NCBI GenBank assembly: GCA_037974665.1
Contig: CM075775.1
Location: 68,682,945-68,746,944 of the forward strand
DNA: 64,000 nucleotides
Source of the DNA: Ehretia macrophylla
Taxonomy: Eukaryota > Streptophyta > Magnoliopsida > Boraginales > Ehretiaceae
Direction of reading: 5' to 3'
Positions 36,000 to 47,937 of this stretch are shown here, piece by piece. Below the pieces are notes generated by a model. The model was given only the letters and a program-made list of their open reading frames with translations. It made no database searches and had not been told where the DNA came from. The position numbers and the translations under genes were made by a program. Each line of letters begins with the position of its first letter. Position 1 is the first letter of the stretch.

Positions 36000-36555
36000 T
36001 TTTCAATTTTTTTGCCCTGGTTTGGGTTGCCAAGATACTTTATCCACTAAATCTCTATTCCCGAATGCCACGGAACATTGGGCAACACAACTTCGCTTCA
36101 CGTAGAGGTCGGGCCCACAAACCGAGGGCGTAGGGTTTGTGACCAAGTCTCCGTCGCTCCGGTGCCGATAACTTTTGATCCGTAAGGAGTTATGCGACGC
36201 ACATCACACTGTTGCAAAGCTCTCTGAGAGCTCTACGACGGGGGCAGCTAGCTTGCTCGTTGTGCCCCTTTTTGGAGCCCAAAATCAAACATTTTCATCA
36301 GTTTCAGGCCACTTTTCTTGTTTTCCTCAGTTTTTTCATCCCGGATCGTACGTCGTGAGCTGTTAAAAGGACGACAACCTGACTCGCCGGACATCAGAGG
36401 GCCCTACAACGTGTCAATATAACTTCTTGTGAGAATTCTGCGTTGTTGAAGCAGATGGGTTGTCGTTAAGCCCATTGAGCCGTTTGAATGGGCCATCTCT
36501 CTAGGGTGGGACTGTGAACCGTTAACACATATAGGAATTGTGCCTTCAACATGAC

Positions 36556-36675
36556 GGGTGTGATCATACCAGCACTAATTCACTGGATCCCGTGAGAGCT
36601 CCGAAGTTAACCGTGCTTGGGCGATAGTAGTACTAGGATGGGTGACCCCTTGTGAAGTCCTCGTGTTGCACCTCC
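36556..36675 (+). rRNA. 5S rRNA: 5S rRNA gene copy 49
   Basis: Changes: C6T, G25T, C29T, A37G, C39G, A43G, G56C, G70T, C95T, G98T, C118T. About 150 bp of upstream spacer is almost identical to that of copy 37. Confidence 0.9.
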
Positions 36676-37231
36676 TTTTCAATTTTTTTTGCCCTGGTTT
36701 GGGTTGACAAGATACTTTATCCACCAAATCTCTATTACCAAATCCCACGAAACATTGGGCAAGACAACTTCGCTTCAAGTAGAGGCCGGGCTCGTAAACC
36801 GAGGGCGTAGGGTTTGTGACCAGGTCTCCGTAGCTCCGATGCCCATAACTTTTGATTCGTAAGAAGTTACGCGGTGCACAACATACCGTTACAAAGCACT
36901 CTGAGAGCTATACGATGGGGCTGCTAGCTTGCTCCCTGTGCCCCTTTTTGGAGGCCAAAATCGAACATTTTCATCAGTTTCAGGCCATTTTTCTTCTTTT
37001 ACTCTATTTTTCCGTCCCGGATCGTACGTCGTGAGCTTTTAAAAGGATGACAACCTGACTCGTCGGACATCAGAGGGCCCTACAACATGTCGATATCACG
37101 TCTTGCGAGGATGCTGCGTTGTTGAAGCCGATGGGTTGTCGTTAAGCCCATTGAGCCGTTTGAATGGGCCATCTCTCTAGGGTGGGACTGTGAACCGTTA
37201 ACACATATAGGAATTGTGCCTTCAACATGAC

Positions 37232-37351
37232 GGGTGCGATCATACCAGCACTAATGCACTGGATCCCATGAGAGCTCCGAAGTTAACCGTGCTTGGGCGA
37301 GAGTAGTACTAGGATGGGTGACCCCTTGGGAAGTCCTCGTGTTGCACCCCC
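37232..37351 (+). rRNA. 5S rRNA: 5S rRNA gene copy 50
   Basis: Changes: C29T, C39G, A43G, G56C, C95T. The gene is of the copy 37/49 type, but its spacer carries the CCCCATCGCT, CCGTGAGGAG and GATGGGGTATT marks of another sub-family, so the unit is a mosaic. Confidence 0.93.
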
Positions 37352-37907
37352 TTTTCAATTTTTTTTGCCCTGGTTAGGGTTGCCAAGATACTTTATCCAC
37401 CAAATCTCTTTTACCGAATCCCACGGAACATTGGGCAAGACAACTTCGTTTCACGTAGAGGCTGGCCCCGCAAACCGAGTGTGTAGGGTTTGTGACCAGG
37501 TCCCCATCGCTCCGGTGCCCATAACTTTTGATCCGTGAGGAGTTACGCGGCGCACAATATACCGTTGCAAAGCTGTCTGAGAGCTCCATGACGGGGGCAA
37601 CCAGCTTGCTCGCTGTGCCCATTTTTTGGAGCCCAAAATCGAACGTTTTCATCAGTTTCTGGCCACTTTTCTTCTTTTGCTCTGTTTTTCCGTCCCGGAT
37701 CGTATATCATGAGTTGTTAAAAGGACGACAACCTGACTCGCTGGACATCAGAGGGCCCTACAATGTGTTGATATCAGGCCCGACGAGGATGGGGTATTCT
37801 TGAAGCGGATGGGTTGTCGTTAAGCCCATTAGGCCTTTTGAATGGGCCATCTCTCTAGGCTGAGACTGTGAACCGTTAACACATAGGAATTGTGCCCTCA
37901 ACATGAC

Positions 37908-38027
37908 GGGTGCGATCATACCAGCACTAATGCACCTGATCCCATCAGAACTCCGAAGTTAAGTGTGCTTGGGCGAGAGTAGTACTAGGATGGGTCACCC
38001 CCTGTGAAGTCCTCGTGTTGCACCCGC
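37908..38027 (+). rRNA. 5S rRNA: 5S rRNA gene copy 51 (sub-family D)
   Basis: Changes: G30T, C57T (box A), G89C, G98T, C119G. The upstream TATA-like region lost two bases (ACACATAGG). Confidence 0.92.
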
Positions 38028-38586
38028 TTTTCAATTTTTTTTGCCCTGGTTTGGGTTGACAAGATACTTTTTATCCACCAAATCTCTATTACCGAATCCC
38101 ACGGAACATTAGGCAAGACAACTTCGCTTCACGTATAGGCCGGGCTCGCAAACCGAGTTCGTAGGGTTTGTGACCAAGTCTCCGTCGCTCCAGTGCCCAT
38201 AAATTTTGATCCGTAAAGAGTTACGTGGCGCACAGCATACCGTTGCAAAGGTCTCAGAGAGCTCTACGACAGGGGCAACTAGCTTGCCCCTTGTGCCCCT
38301 TTTTGGAGCCCAAAATCGAACATTTTCATCAGTTTCAGGCCACTTTTCTTCTTTTGCTCTGTTTTTCCGTCCCGAATCATACGTCGTGAGCTGTTAAAAG
38401 GACGACAACCTGACTAGCAAGACATCAGAGGGCCCTACAATGTGTCGATATCATGTCTTGCGAGGATGATGCATTGTTGAAGCCGATGGGTTGTCGTTAA
38501 GCCCATTGAGCCTTTTGAATGGGCCATCTCTCTAGGCTGAGACTGTGAACCGTTAACACATATAGGAATTGTGTTCTCAACATGAC

Positions 38587-38706
38587 GGGTGCGATCATAC
38601 CAGTACTAATGGACTGGATCCCATCAGAACTCCGAAGTTAAGCGTGCTTGGGTGAGAGTAGTACAAGGATGGGTGACCCCCTTGGAAGTCCTCGTGTTGC
38701 ACCCAC
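38587..38706 (+). rRNA. 5S rRNA: 5S rRNA gene copy 52
   Basis: Changes: C18T, C26G, C29T, C67T, T79A, G97T, C119A. The spacer is of the copy 41/46 type (CAACTTGCTCGCTTTGCC). Confidence 0.92.
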
Positions 38707-39262
38707 TTTTCATTTTTTTTTCCCTAGTTAGGGTTGCCAAGATTCATTATCCACCAAATCTCTAATATCGAATCCCACGGAACATTGGGCAAGACAACTT
38801 CCCTTCACGTAGAGGCCGGGCCCGCAAACCGACGGCGTAGGGTTTGTGACCAGGTCTCCGTCGCTCCGATGCCCATAACTTTTGATTCGTAAGAAGTTAC
38901 ACGGCGCACAACATACCGTTGCAAAGCTCTTTGTGAGCTCTACAACGGGGGCAGCCAACTTGCTCGCTTTGCCCATTTTTGGAGCCCAAAATCGATCATT
39001 TTCATTAGTTTCATGCCACTTTTGTTCTTTTGTTCTATTTTTCCGTCCCGGATCGTACGTCGTGAGCTGTTAAAAGGACAACAACCTGACTCGCAGGACA
39101 TCAGAGGGCCGTCCAATTTGTCGATATCACGTCTTGCGAGGATGCTGCGTTGTTGAAGCGGATGGGTTTTCGTTAAGCCCATTGGGCCTTCTGAATGGGC
39201 CATCTCTCTAGGCTGGGACTGTGAACCGTTAACACATGTAGAAATTGTGCCCTCAACATGAC

Positions 39263-39383
39263 GGGTACGATCATACCGGCACTAATGCATCGGATCTCAT
39301 CAGAACTCCGAAGTTAAGCGTGCTTGGGCGAGAGTAGGTACTAGGATGGGTGACCCCCTTGGAAGTCCTCGTGTTGCACCCCC
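39263..39383 (+). rRNA. 5S rRNA: 5S rRNA gene copy 53 (121 nt)
   Basis: One extra G in AGTAGGTACTA, just before box C, with G5A, A16G, C28T, C35T, G97T. The insertion shifts the spacing between the intermediate element and box C by one. Sub-family B2. Confidence 0.9.
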
Positions 39384-39942
39384 TTTTAATTTTTTTTTGC
39401 CCTGGTTAGGGTTGCCTAGATACATTATCCACCAAATCTCTAACATCGAATCCCACGGAACATTGGGCAAGACAACTTCCTTTCACGTAGAGGCCAGGCC
39501 CGCAAACTGAGGGCGTAGGGTTTATGACCAGGTCTCCGTCGCTCCGATGCCCATAACTTTTGATCCGTAAGGAGTTACGCGGCGCACAGCATACCTATGC
39601 AAAGCTTTCTCTGAGAGCTCTACGACGGGGGCAGCCAGCTTGCTCGCTGTGCCCATTTTTGGAGCCCAAAATCGAACATTTTCATCAGTTTCAGGCCACT
39701 TTTGTTGTTTTGCTCTATTTTTCTGTCCCGGATCGTACGTCGTGGGCTGTTAAAAGGATGACAACCTGACTTGCGGGACATCAGAGGGCCCTACAACGTG
39801 TCGATATCACGTCTTGCGAGGATGCTGCGTTGTTGAAGCGGATGGGTTTTGGTTAAGCCAATTGGGCCTTCTGAATGGGCCATCTCTCTAGGCTGGGACT
39901 GTGAACCGTTAACACATATAGGAATTGTGCCCTCAACATGAT

Positions 39943-40062
39943 GGGTGCGATCATACCAGCACTAATGCACCGGATCCCATCAGAACTCCGAAGTTAAGCG
40001 TGCTTGGGCAAGAGTAGTACTAGGATGGGTGACCCCTTTTGAAGTCCTCGTGTTGCACCCCC
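39943..40062 (+). rRNA. 5S rRNA: 5S rRNA gene copy 54
   Basis: Changes: G68A, C95T, G97T, G98T. Second half of a B2-C module. Confidence 0.94.
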
Positions 40063-40618
40063 TTTTCAATTTTTTTTGCCCTGGTTTGGGTTGCCAAGAT
40101 ACTTTATCCACCAAATCTCTATTACCGAATCCCACGGAACATTGGGCAAGACAACTTCGCTTCACGTAGAGACAGGCTTGTAAACCGAGGGCGTAGGGTT
40201 TGTGACCAGGTCTCCGACGCTCCGGTGCCGATAACTTTTGATCCGTAAGGAGTTACGCGACGCACATCATACTGTTGCAAAGCTCTCTGAGAGCTCTACG
40301 ACGGGGGCAGCCAGCTTGCTCGCTGTGCCCGTTTTTGGAGCCCAAAATCGAACATTTTCAACAGTTTCAGGCAACTTTTGTTCTTTTACTCTATTTTTCC
40401 GTCCTGGATTGTACGTCGTGAGCTGTTAAAAGGACGACAACCTGACTCGCGGGACATCAGAGGGTCCTACAATGTGTCGATATCACGTCTTGCGAGGATG
40501 CTACATTGTTGAAGCGGATGGGTTTTCGTTAAGCCCATTGGGCCTTTTCAATGGGCCATCTCTCTAGGCTGGGACTGTGAACCGTTAACACATGTAGGAA
40601 TTTTGCCCTCAACATGAC

Positions 40619-40738
40619 GGGTGCTTTCATACCAGCACTAATGAACCGGATCCCATCAGAACTCCGAAGTTAAGCGTGCTTGGGCAAGAGTTGTACTAGG
40701 ATGGGTGACACATTGGGAAGTCCTCGTGTTGCACCCCC
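40619..40738 (+). rRNA. 5S rRNA: 5S rRNA gene copy 55
   Basis: Changes: G7T, A8T, C26A, G68A, A74T, C92A, C94A, C95T. Sub-family B2 by its spacer. Confidence 0.91.
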
Positions 40739-41296
40739 TTTTCATTTTTTTTGCCCTGGTTAGGGTTGCCTAGATACATTATCTACCAAATCTCTAATAT
40801 CGAATCCCACGGAACATTGGGCAAGACAACTTCGCTTCACGTAGAGGCCGGGCCCGCAAACTGAGGGCGTAGGGTTTGTCACCAGGTCTCTGTCACTCTG
40901 ATGCCCATAACTTTTGATCCGTAAGGAGTTACGCGGCGCACAGCAAACCGTTGCAAAGCTTTCTCTGAGAGCTCCATGACGGGGGCAGCCAGCTTGCTCG
41001 CTGTGCCCATTTTTGGAGCCCAAAATCGAACATTTTCATCAGTTTCAAGCAACTTTTGTTCTTTTGCTCTATTTTTCTGTCCCGGATCGTACGTCGTGAG
41101 CTGTTAAAAGGATGACAACCTGACTCCCTGGACATCAGAGGGCCCTACAACGTGTCGATATCACGTCTTGCGAGGATGCTGCGTTGTTGAAGTGGATGGG
41201 TTTTTGTTAAGCCAATTGGGCCTTTTGAATGGGCCATCTCTCTAGGCTAGGACTGTGAATCGTTAACACATATAGGAATTGTGCCCTCAACATGAT

Positions 41297-41416
41297 GGGT
41301 GCGATCATACCAGCACCAATGCACCGGATCCCATCAGAACTCCGAAGTTAAGCGTGCTTGGGCGAGAGTAGTACTAGGATTGGTGACCCCGTGTGAAGTC
41401 CTCGTGTTGCACCCCC
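41297..41416 (+). rRNA. 5S rRNA: 5S rRNA gene copy 56
   Basis: Changes: T21C, G85T (box C), C95G, G98T. The first T-run is broken to TGTTC; the second remains. Confidence 0.93.
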
Positions 41417-41973
41417 TGTTCAATTTTTTTTTCCTTGGTTTGGGTTGGCAAGATACTTTATCCACCAAATCTCTATTACCGAATCCCGCGGAACATTGGG
41501 CAAGACAACTTCGCTCCACGTAGAGGCGGGCCCGTAAACCGAGGGCGTAGGGTTTGTGACCAGGTCTCCGTCGCTTCGGTGTCGATAACTTTTGATCCGT
41601 AAGGAATTACGCGGCGCACAGCATACTGTTGCAAAGCTCTCTGAGAGCTCTACGATGGGGGCAGCTAGCTTGTTCGCTGTGCCCCTTTTTGGAGCCCAAA
41701 ATCAAACATTTCCATAAGTTTCAGGCAACTTTTGTTCTTTTACTATATTTTTCTGTCCCGGATCGTACGTCGTGAACTGTTAAAAGGACGACAACCTAAC
41801 TCGCGGGACATCGGAGGGCCCTACAACGTGTCGATGTCACGTCTTGTGAGGATGATGCGTTGTTCAAGCGGATGGGTTTTTCGTTAAGCCCATTGGGCCT
41901 TTTGAATGGGTCATCCCTCTAGGCTGGGACTGTGAACCGTTAACACATATAGGAATTGTGCCCTCAACATGAC

Positions 41974-42093
41974 GGGTGCGATCATACGAGCACTAATGCA
42001 CCGGATCCCATCAGAACTCCGAAGTTAAGCGTGCTTGGGTGAGAGTAGTACTAGGATGGGTCACCCCCTGTGAAGTCCTCGTGTTGCACCCGA
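41974..42093 (+). rRNA. 5S rRNA: 5S rRNA gene copy 57 (sub-family D)
   Basis: Changes: C15G, C67T, G89C, G98T, C119G, C120A. Confidence 0.92.
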
Positions 42094-42650
42094 TTTTCAA
42101 TTTTTTTTGCCCTGGTTTGGGTTGACAAGATACTTTATCCACCAAATCTCTATTACCGAATCCCACAGAACATTGGGCAAGACAACTTCACTTCACGTAG
42201 AGGCGGGGCCCGCAAACCGAGGGTGTAGGGTTTGTGACCAAGTCTCCGTAGCTCCGGTGCCCATAACTTTTGATCCGTAAAAAGTTACGCGGCGCACAAC
42301 ATACCGTTGCAAAGCTCTCCGAGAGCTCTACGATGGGGGCTGCTAGCTTGCTCCCTGTGACCCTTTTTGGAGGCCAAAATTGAACATTTTCATCAGTTTC
42401 AAGACATTTTTCTTCTTTTGCTTTGTTTTTCCGTCCCGGATCGTACGTCGTGAGCTGTTAAAAGGACGACAACCTGACTCGCCGGACATCAGAGGGCCCT
42501 ACAACGTGTCGATATCACATCTTGCAAGGATGCTGCATTGTTGAAGCCGATGGGTTGTCGTTAAGCCCATTGAGCCTTTTGAATGGGCCATCTCTCTAGG
42601 CTGGGACTGTGAACCGTTAACACATATAGGAATTGTGCCCTCAACATGAC

Positions 42651-42770
42651 GGGTGCGATCGTACCAGCACTAATGCACCGAATCCCATCAGAACTCTGAA
42701 GTTAAACGTGCTTGGGCAAGGGTAGTACTTGGATGGGTGACCCCTTGGGAAGTCCTCGTGTTGCACCCCC
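42651..42770 (+). rRNA. 5S rRNA: 5S rRNA gene copy 58
   Basis: Changes: A11G, G31A, C47T, G56A, G68A, A71G, A80T, C95T. The spacer has the GATGGGGTATT mark also found at 37788 and 62620. Confidence 0.91.
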
Positions 42771-43328
42771 TTTTCAATTTTTTTTGCCCTGGTTTGGGTT
42801 GCCAAGATACTTTATCCACCAAATCTCTATTACCGAATCCCACGGAACATTGGGCAAGACAACTTCACTTCACGTAGATGCGGGGCCCGCAAGCCGAGGG
42901 TGTAGGGTTTGTGACCAGGTCCCCATCGCTCCGGTGCCCATAACTTTTGATCCGTGAGGAGTTATGCGGCGCATAGTATACTGTTGCAAATCCCTCTGAG
43001 AGCTCTATGTCGGGGGCAGCCAGAATGCTCGTTGTGCCCATTTTTTGGAGCCCAAAATTGAACATTTCCATCAGTTTCAGGCCACTTTTCTTCTTTTGCT
43101 CTATTTTCCCATCGCCGATCGTATATCGTGAGCTGTTAAAAGGACGACAACCTGACTCGCTAGACATCAGAGGGCCCTACAATGTGTTGATATCATGCCT
43201 TACGAGGATGGGGTATTGTTGAAGCGGATGGGTTGTCGTTAAGCCCATTGGGCCTTTTGAATGAGCCATCTCTCTAGGCTGGGACTGCGAACCGTTAACA
43301 CATATAGGAATTGTGCCCTCAACATGAC

Positions 43329-43445
43329 AGGTGCGATCATACCAGCACTAATGCACCGGATCCAATCAGAACTCCGAAGTTAAGCGTGCTTGGGCGAGAG
43401 TAGTACAAGGATGGGTCACCCCCTATGAAGTCCTCGTGTTGCACC
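43329..43445 (+). pseudogene. 5S rRNA: 5S rRNA copy 59, terminator and 3' end lost
   Basis: Changes: G1A, C36A, T79A, G89C, G97A, G98T. The gene runs to GTTGCACC and then joins TGCGTAGGGTTTGTGACC, a block normally about 130 bp further on. The last bases, both T-runs and the early spacer are gone, so transcripts would read into the spacer. The unit is 547 bp long. Confidence 0.92.
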
Positions 43446-43875
43446 TGCGTAGGGTTTGTGACCAGGTCTCTTGTAGCTCCGGTGCCCATAACTTTTGATC
43501 CGTAAGAAGTTACGCAGCGCACAACATACCGTTGCAAAGCTCTCCGAGAGCTCTACGACGGGGGCAGCTAGCTTGCTCCCTGTGCCCCTTTTTGGAGGCC
43601 AAAATCAAACATTTTCATCGGTTTCAGGCCATTTTTCTTCTTTTGCTCTGTTTTTCCGTCCCGGATCGTACGTCGTGAGCTGTTAAAAGGACGAAAACCT
43701 GACTCGCATGACATCAGAGGGCCCTACAACGTGTCGATATCACGTCTTGCGAGGATGCTGCGTTGTTGAAGCCGATGGGTTGTCGTTAAGCCCATTGAGC
43801 CTTTTGAATGGGCCATCTCTCTAGGCTGGGACTGTGAACCGTTAACACATATAGGAATTGTGTTCTCAACATGAC

Positions 43876-43995
43876 GGGTGCGATCATACCAGCACTAATG
43901 CACTAGATCCCATTAGAACTCCGAAGTTAAACGTGCTTGGGCGAGAGTAGTACTAGGATGGGTGACCCCCTGGAAAGTCCTCGTGTTGCACCCCC
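43876..43995 (+). rRNA. 5S rRNA: 5S rRNA gene copy 60
   Basis: Changes: C29T, G30A, C39T, G56A, G99A. All are transitions; the boxes are otherwise intact. Confidence 0.94.
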
Positions 43996-44552
43996 TTTTC
44001 ATTTTTTTTTTGCCCTGGTTAGGGTTGGCAAGATTCATTATCCACCAAATCTCTAATATCAAATCCCACGGAACATTGGGCAAGACAACTTCCCTTCACG
44101 TAGAGGCCGGGCCCGCAAACCGATGGCGTAGGGTTTGTGACTAGGTCTCCGTCGCTCTGATACCCATGACTTTTGATCCGTAAGGAGTTACGCGGCACAC
44201 AGTATACAGTTGCAAAGCTCTTTGAGAGCTCTACGACGGGGCAGCCAACTTGCTCGCTTTGCCTATTTTTGGAGCCCAAAATCGAACATTTTCATTAGTT
44301 TCAAGCCACTTTTGTTCTTTTGCTCTATTTTTTCGTCCCGGATAGTATGTCGTGAGCTGTTAAAAGGACAACAACCTGACTTGCGGGACATCAGAGGGCC
44401 CTACAACATGTCGATATCACTTCTTGCAAGAATGCTGCGTTGTTGAAGCGGATGGGTTTTCGTTAAGCCCATTGGGCCTTTTGAATGGGCCATCTCTCTA
44501 GGCTGGGACTGTGAACCGTTAACACATATATAAATTGTGCCCTCAACATGAC

Positions 44553-44672
44553 GGGTGCGATCATACCAGCACTAATGCACCGGATCCCATCAGAACTCCG
44601 AAGTTAAGCGTGCTTCGGCGAGAGTAGTACTAGGATGGGTGACCTCCTGTGAAGTCCTCGTGTTGCACCCCC
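44553..44672 (+). rRNA. 5S rRNA: 5S rRNA gene copy 61
   Basis: Three changes: G64C, C93T, G98T. The TATA-like site is extended to ATATATAA. Confidence 0.95.
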
Positions 44673-45230
44673 TTTTCAATTTTTTCTGCCCTGGTTTGGG
44701 TTGCCAAGATACTTTATCCACCAAATCTCGATTACCGAATCCCACCGAAACATTAGGCAAGACAACTTCGCTTCACGTAGAGGCCGGGCCCGCAAACCGA
44801 GGGCGTAGGGTTTATGACTAGGTCTCCGTCGCTCCAGTGCCGATAACTTTTGATCCGTAAGGAGTTACGCGGCGCACAACATACCGTTGCAAATCTTTCC
44901 AAGAGCTCTACGACGGGGGTAGCTAGCTTGCTCCCTATGCCCCTTTTTGGAGCCCAAAATCGAACATTTTCATCAGTTTTAGGCCACTTATCTTCTTTTG
45001 CTCTATTTTTCCATCCCGGATCGTACGTCGTGAGCTGTTAAAAGGACGACAACCTGACTCGCCGGACATCAGAGGGCCCAACAACGTGTCGATATCACTT
45101 CTTGCGAGGATGCTACAATGTTGAAGCCAATGGGTTGTCGTTAAGCCCATTAAGCCTTTTGAATTGGCCATCTCTCTAGGCTGGGACTATGAACCGTTAA
45201 CACATATAGGAATTGTGCCCTCAACATGAT

Positions 45231-45350
45231 GGGTGCGATCATACCAGCACTAATGCACCAGATCCCATCAGAACTCCGAAGTTAAGCGTTCTTGCGCGAG
45301 AGTAGTACTAGGATGGGTGACCCCTTGGGAATTCCTCGTGTTGCACCCCA
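45231..45350 (+). rRNA. 5S rRNA: 5S rRNA gene copy 62
   Basis: Changes: G30A, G60T, G65C, C95T, G102T, C120A. The spacer shares CCCCATCGCT and CCGTGAGGAG with copies 50, 58 and 72 and with the unit right of the retrotransposon. Confidence 0.93.
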
Positions 45351-45908
45351 TTTTCAATTTTTTTTGCCCTGGTTAGGGTTGCCAAGATACTTTATCCACC
45401 AAATCTCTATTACTGAATCCCACGGAACATTGGGGAAGACAACTTCGCTTCACGTAGAAGCTGGGCCCACAAACCGAGGGCTTAGGGTTTGTGACTAGGT
45501 CCCCATCGCTCTGATGCCCATAACTTTTGATCCGTGAGGAGTTACGCGGCGCACAGTATACTGTTGCAAAGCTCTCTGAGAGCTCTATGACGGGGGCAGC
45601 CAGCTTGCTCACTGTGCCCATTTTTTGGAGCCCAAAATCGAACGTTTTCATCAGCTTCAGGCCACTTTTCTTCTTTTGCTCCGTTTTTTCGTCCCGGATC
45701 GTATATCGTGAGCTATTAAAAGGACGACAACCTGACTCGCTGGATATCAGAGGGCCCTACAATGTGTCAATATCATGTCTTAAGAGGATGCTGCATTGTT
45801 GAAGCAGATGGGTTGTCGTTAAGCCCCTTGGGCTTTTTGAATGGGTCATCTCTCTAGGCTGGGACTGTGAACCGTTAACACATGTAGGAATTGTGCCCTC
45901 AACATGAC

Positions 45909-46028
45909 GGATGCGATCATACCAGCACTAATGCACTGGATCCCATCAGAACTCCGAAGTTTAGCATGCTTGGGCGAGAGTAGTACTAGGATGGGTGACC
46001 CCCTGGGAAGTCCTCGTGTTGCACCCAG
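45909..46028 (+). rRNA. 5S rRNA: 5S rRNA gene copy 63
   Basis: Changes: G3A, C29T, A54T and G58A (box A), C119A, C120G. The gene is followed by an unusually long T-run of about 16. Confidence 0.92.
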
Positions 46029-46584
46029 TTTTTTTTTTTTTTTCCCTGGTTAGGGTTGCCAAGATACATTATCCACCAAATCTCAAATATCGAATCCCAT
46101 GGAACATTGGGCAAGACAACTTCCCTGCACGTAGAGGACGGGCCCGCAAACCGAGGGCGTAGGGTTTGTGACCAGGCCTCCGTCGCCCCGATGCCCATAA
46201 CTTTTGATTCGTAAGGAGTTACACGGCGCACAGCATACCGTTGCAAAGCTCTCTGAGAGCTCTACGACGGGGGCAGCTAGCTTGCTCACTGTGCCCATTT
46301 TTGGAGCCCAAAATCGAACATTTTCATCAGTTTCAGGCCACTTTTGTTCTTTTGCTCTATTTTTCCTTCCCGGATCGTACGTCGTGAGCCGTTAAAAGGA
46401 CGACAACCTTACTCGCGGGACATCAGAGGGCCCTACAACGTGTTGATATCACGTCTTACGAGGATGCTACGTTGTTGAAGCGGATGGGTTGTCGTTAAGC
46501 CCATTGGGCCTTTTGAATGGGCCATCTCTCTAGGCTGGGACTGTGAACCGTTTACACATATAGGAATTATGCCCTTAACATGAC

Positions 46585-46703
46585 GGGGGCTATCATACCA
46601 GCACTAATGCACCGGATCCCATCAGAACTCCGAAGTTAAGCGTGCTTGGGCGAGAGTAGTACTTGGATGGGTGACCCCTGGGAAGTCCTCATGTTGCACC
46701 CCC
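46585..46703 (+). rRNA. 5S rRNA: 5S rRNA gene copy 64 (119 nt)
   Basis: One C is missing after box C (GTGACCCCTGGG). Also T4G, G7T, A80T, G108A. The first T-run is broken to TCTTC. Confidence 0.91.
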
Positions 46704-47260
46704 TCTTCATTTTTTTTTGCCTTGGTTAGGGTTGCCAAGATACATTATCCACCAAATATCTATTACCGAATCCCACGGAACATTGGGCAAGACAACTTCC
46801 CTTCACGTAGAGGCCGGGCCCGCAAACGGAAGGCGTATGGTTTGTGACCAGGTCTCTGTCGCTCCGGTGCCCATAACTTTTGATCCATAAGGAGTTGCAC
46901 GGCGCACAGCATACCGTTACAAAGCTCTCTGAGAGCTCTACGACGGGGACAGCCAGCCTGCTCACTGTGCCTATTTTTGGAGCCCAAAATCGAACGTTTT
47001 CATCAGTTTCAGGCCACTTTTCTTCTTTTGCTCTGTTTTTCCGTCGCGGATCGTACGCCGTGAGCTGTTAAAAGGACGACACCCTGACTCGCGGGACATC
47101 AGAGGGCCCTACAATGTGTCGATATCACGTCTTGGGAGGATGCTGCGTTGTTGAAGCGGATGGGTTGTCGTTAAGCCCATTGGGCCTTTTGAATGGGCCA
47201 TCTCTCTAGGCCGGGACTGTGAACCGTTAACACATATAGGAATTGTGCCCTCAACATGAT

Positions 47261-47380
47261 GGGTGTGATCATACCAGCACTAATGCACTGGATCCCATCA
47301 GAACTCCGAAGTTAAGCGTGCTTGGGCGAGAGTAGTACTAGGATGGGTGACCCCTTGTGAAGTCCTCGTGTTGCACCCCC
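47261..47380 (+). rRNA. 5S rRNA: 5S rRNA gene copy 65
   Basis: Changes: C6T, C29T, C95T, G98T. The boxes are intact. Confidence 0.95.
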
Positions 47381-47937
47381 TTTTCAATTTTTTTTTCCCT
47401 TGTTAGGGTTGCCAAGATACTTTATCCACCAAATCTCTATTACCGAATCCCACTGAACATTGGGCAAGACAACTTCACTTCACGTAGAGGCCGGGCCCGC
47501 AAACCGAGGGCGTAGGGTTTGTGACCAGGTCTCTGTCGCTCCGGTGCCCATAACTTTTGATCCGTAAGGAGTTACGCGGCGCACAGCATACCGTTGCAAA
47601 TCTTTCTGAGAGCTCTACGATGGGGGAAGCCAACTTGCTCACTGGGTTTTTTTTTGGACCCTAAAATCGAATCTTTTAATCAGTTTCAGTCCATTTTTCT
47701 TCATTTGCTCTATTTTTTCGTCCCGGATCGAACGTCGTGAGCTATTAAAAGGACGGCAACCTGACTCGCGGGACATCAGAGGGCCCTACAACATATAGAT
47801 ATCACTTCTTACGAGGATGCTGCGTTGTTGAAGCAGATGGGTTGTCGTTAAGTCCCTTGGGCCTTCTAAATGGGCCATCTTTCTAGGCTGGCATTGTGAA
47901 CCGTTAACACATATAGGAATTGTGCCCTCAACATGAC

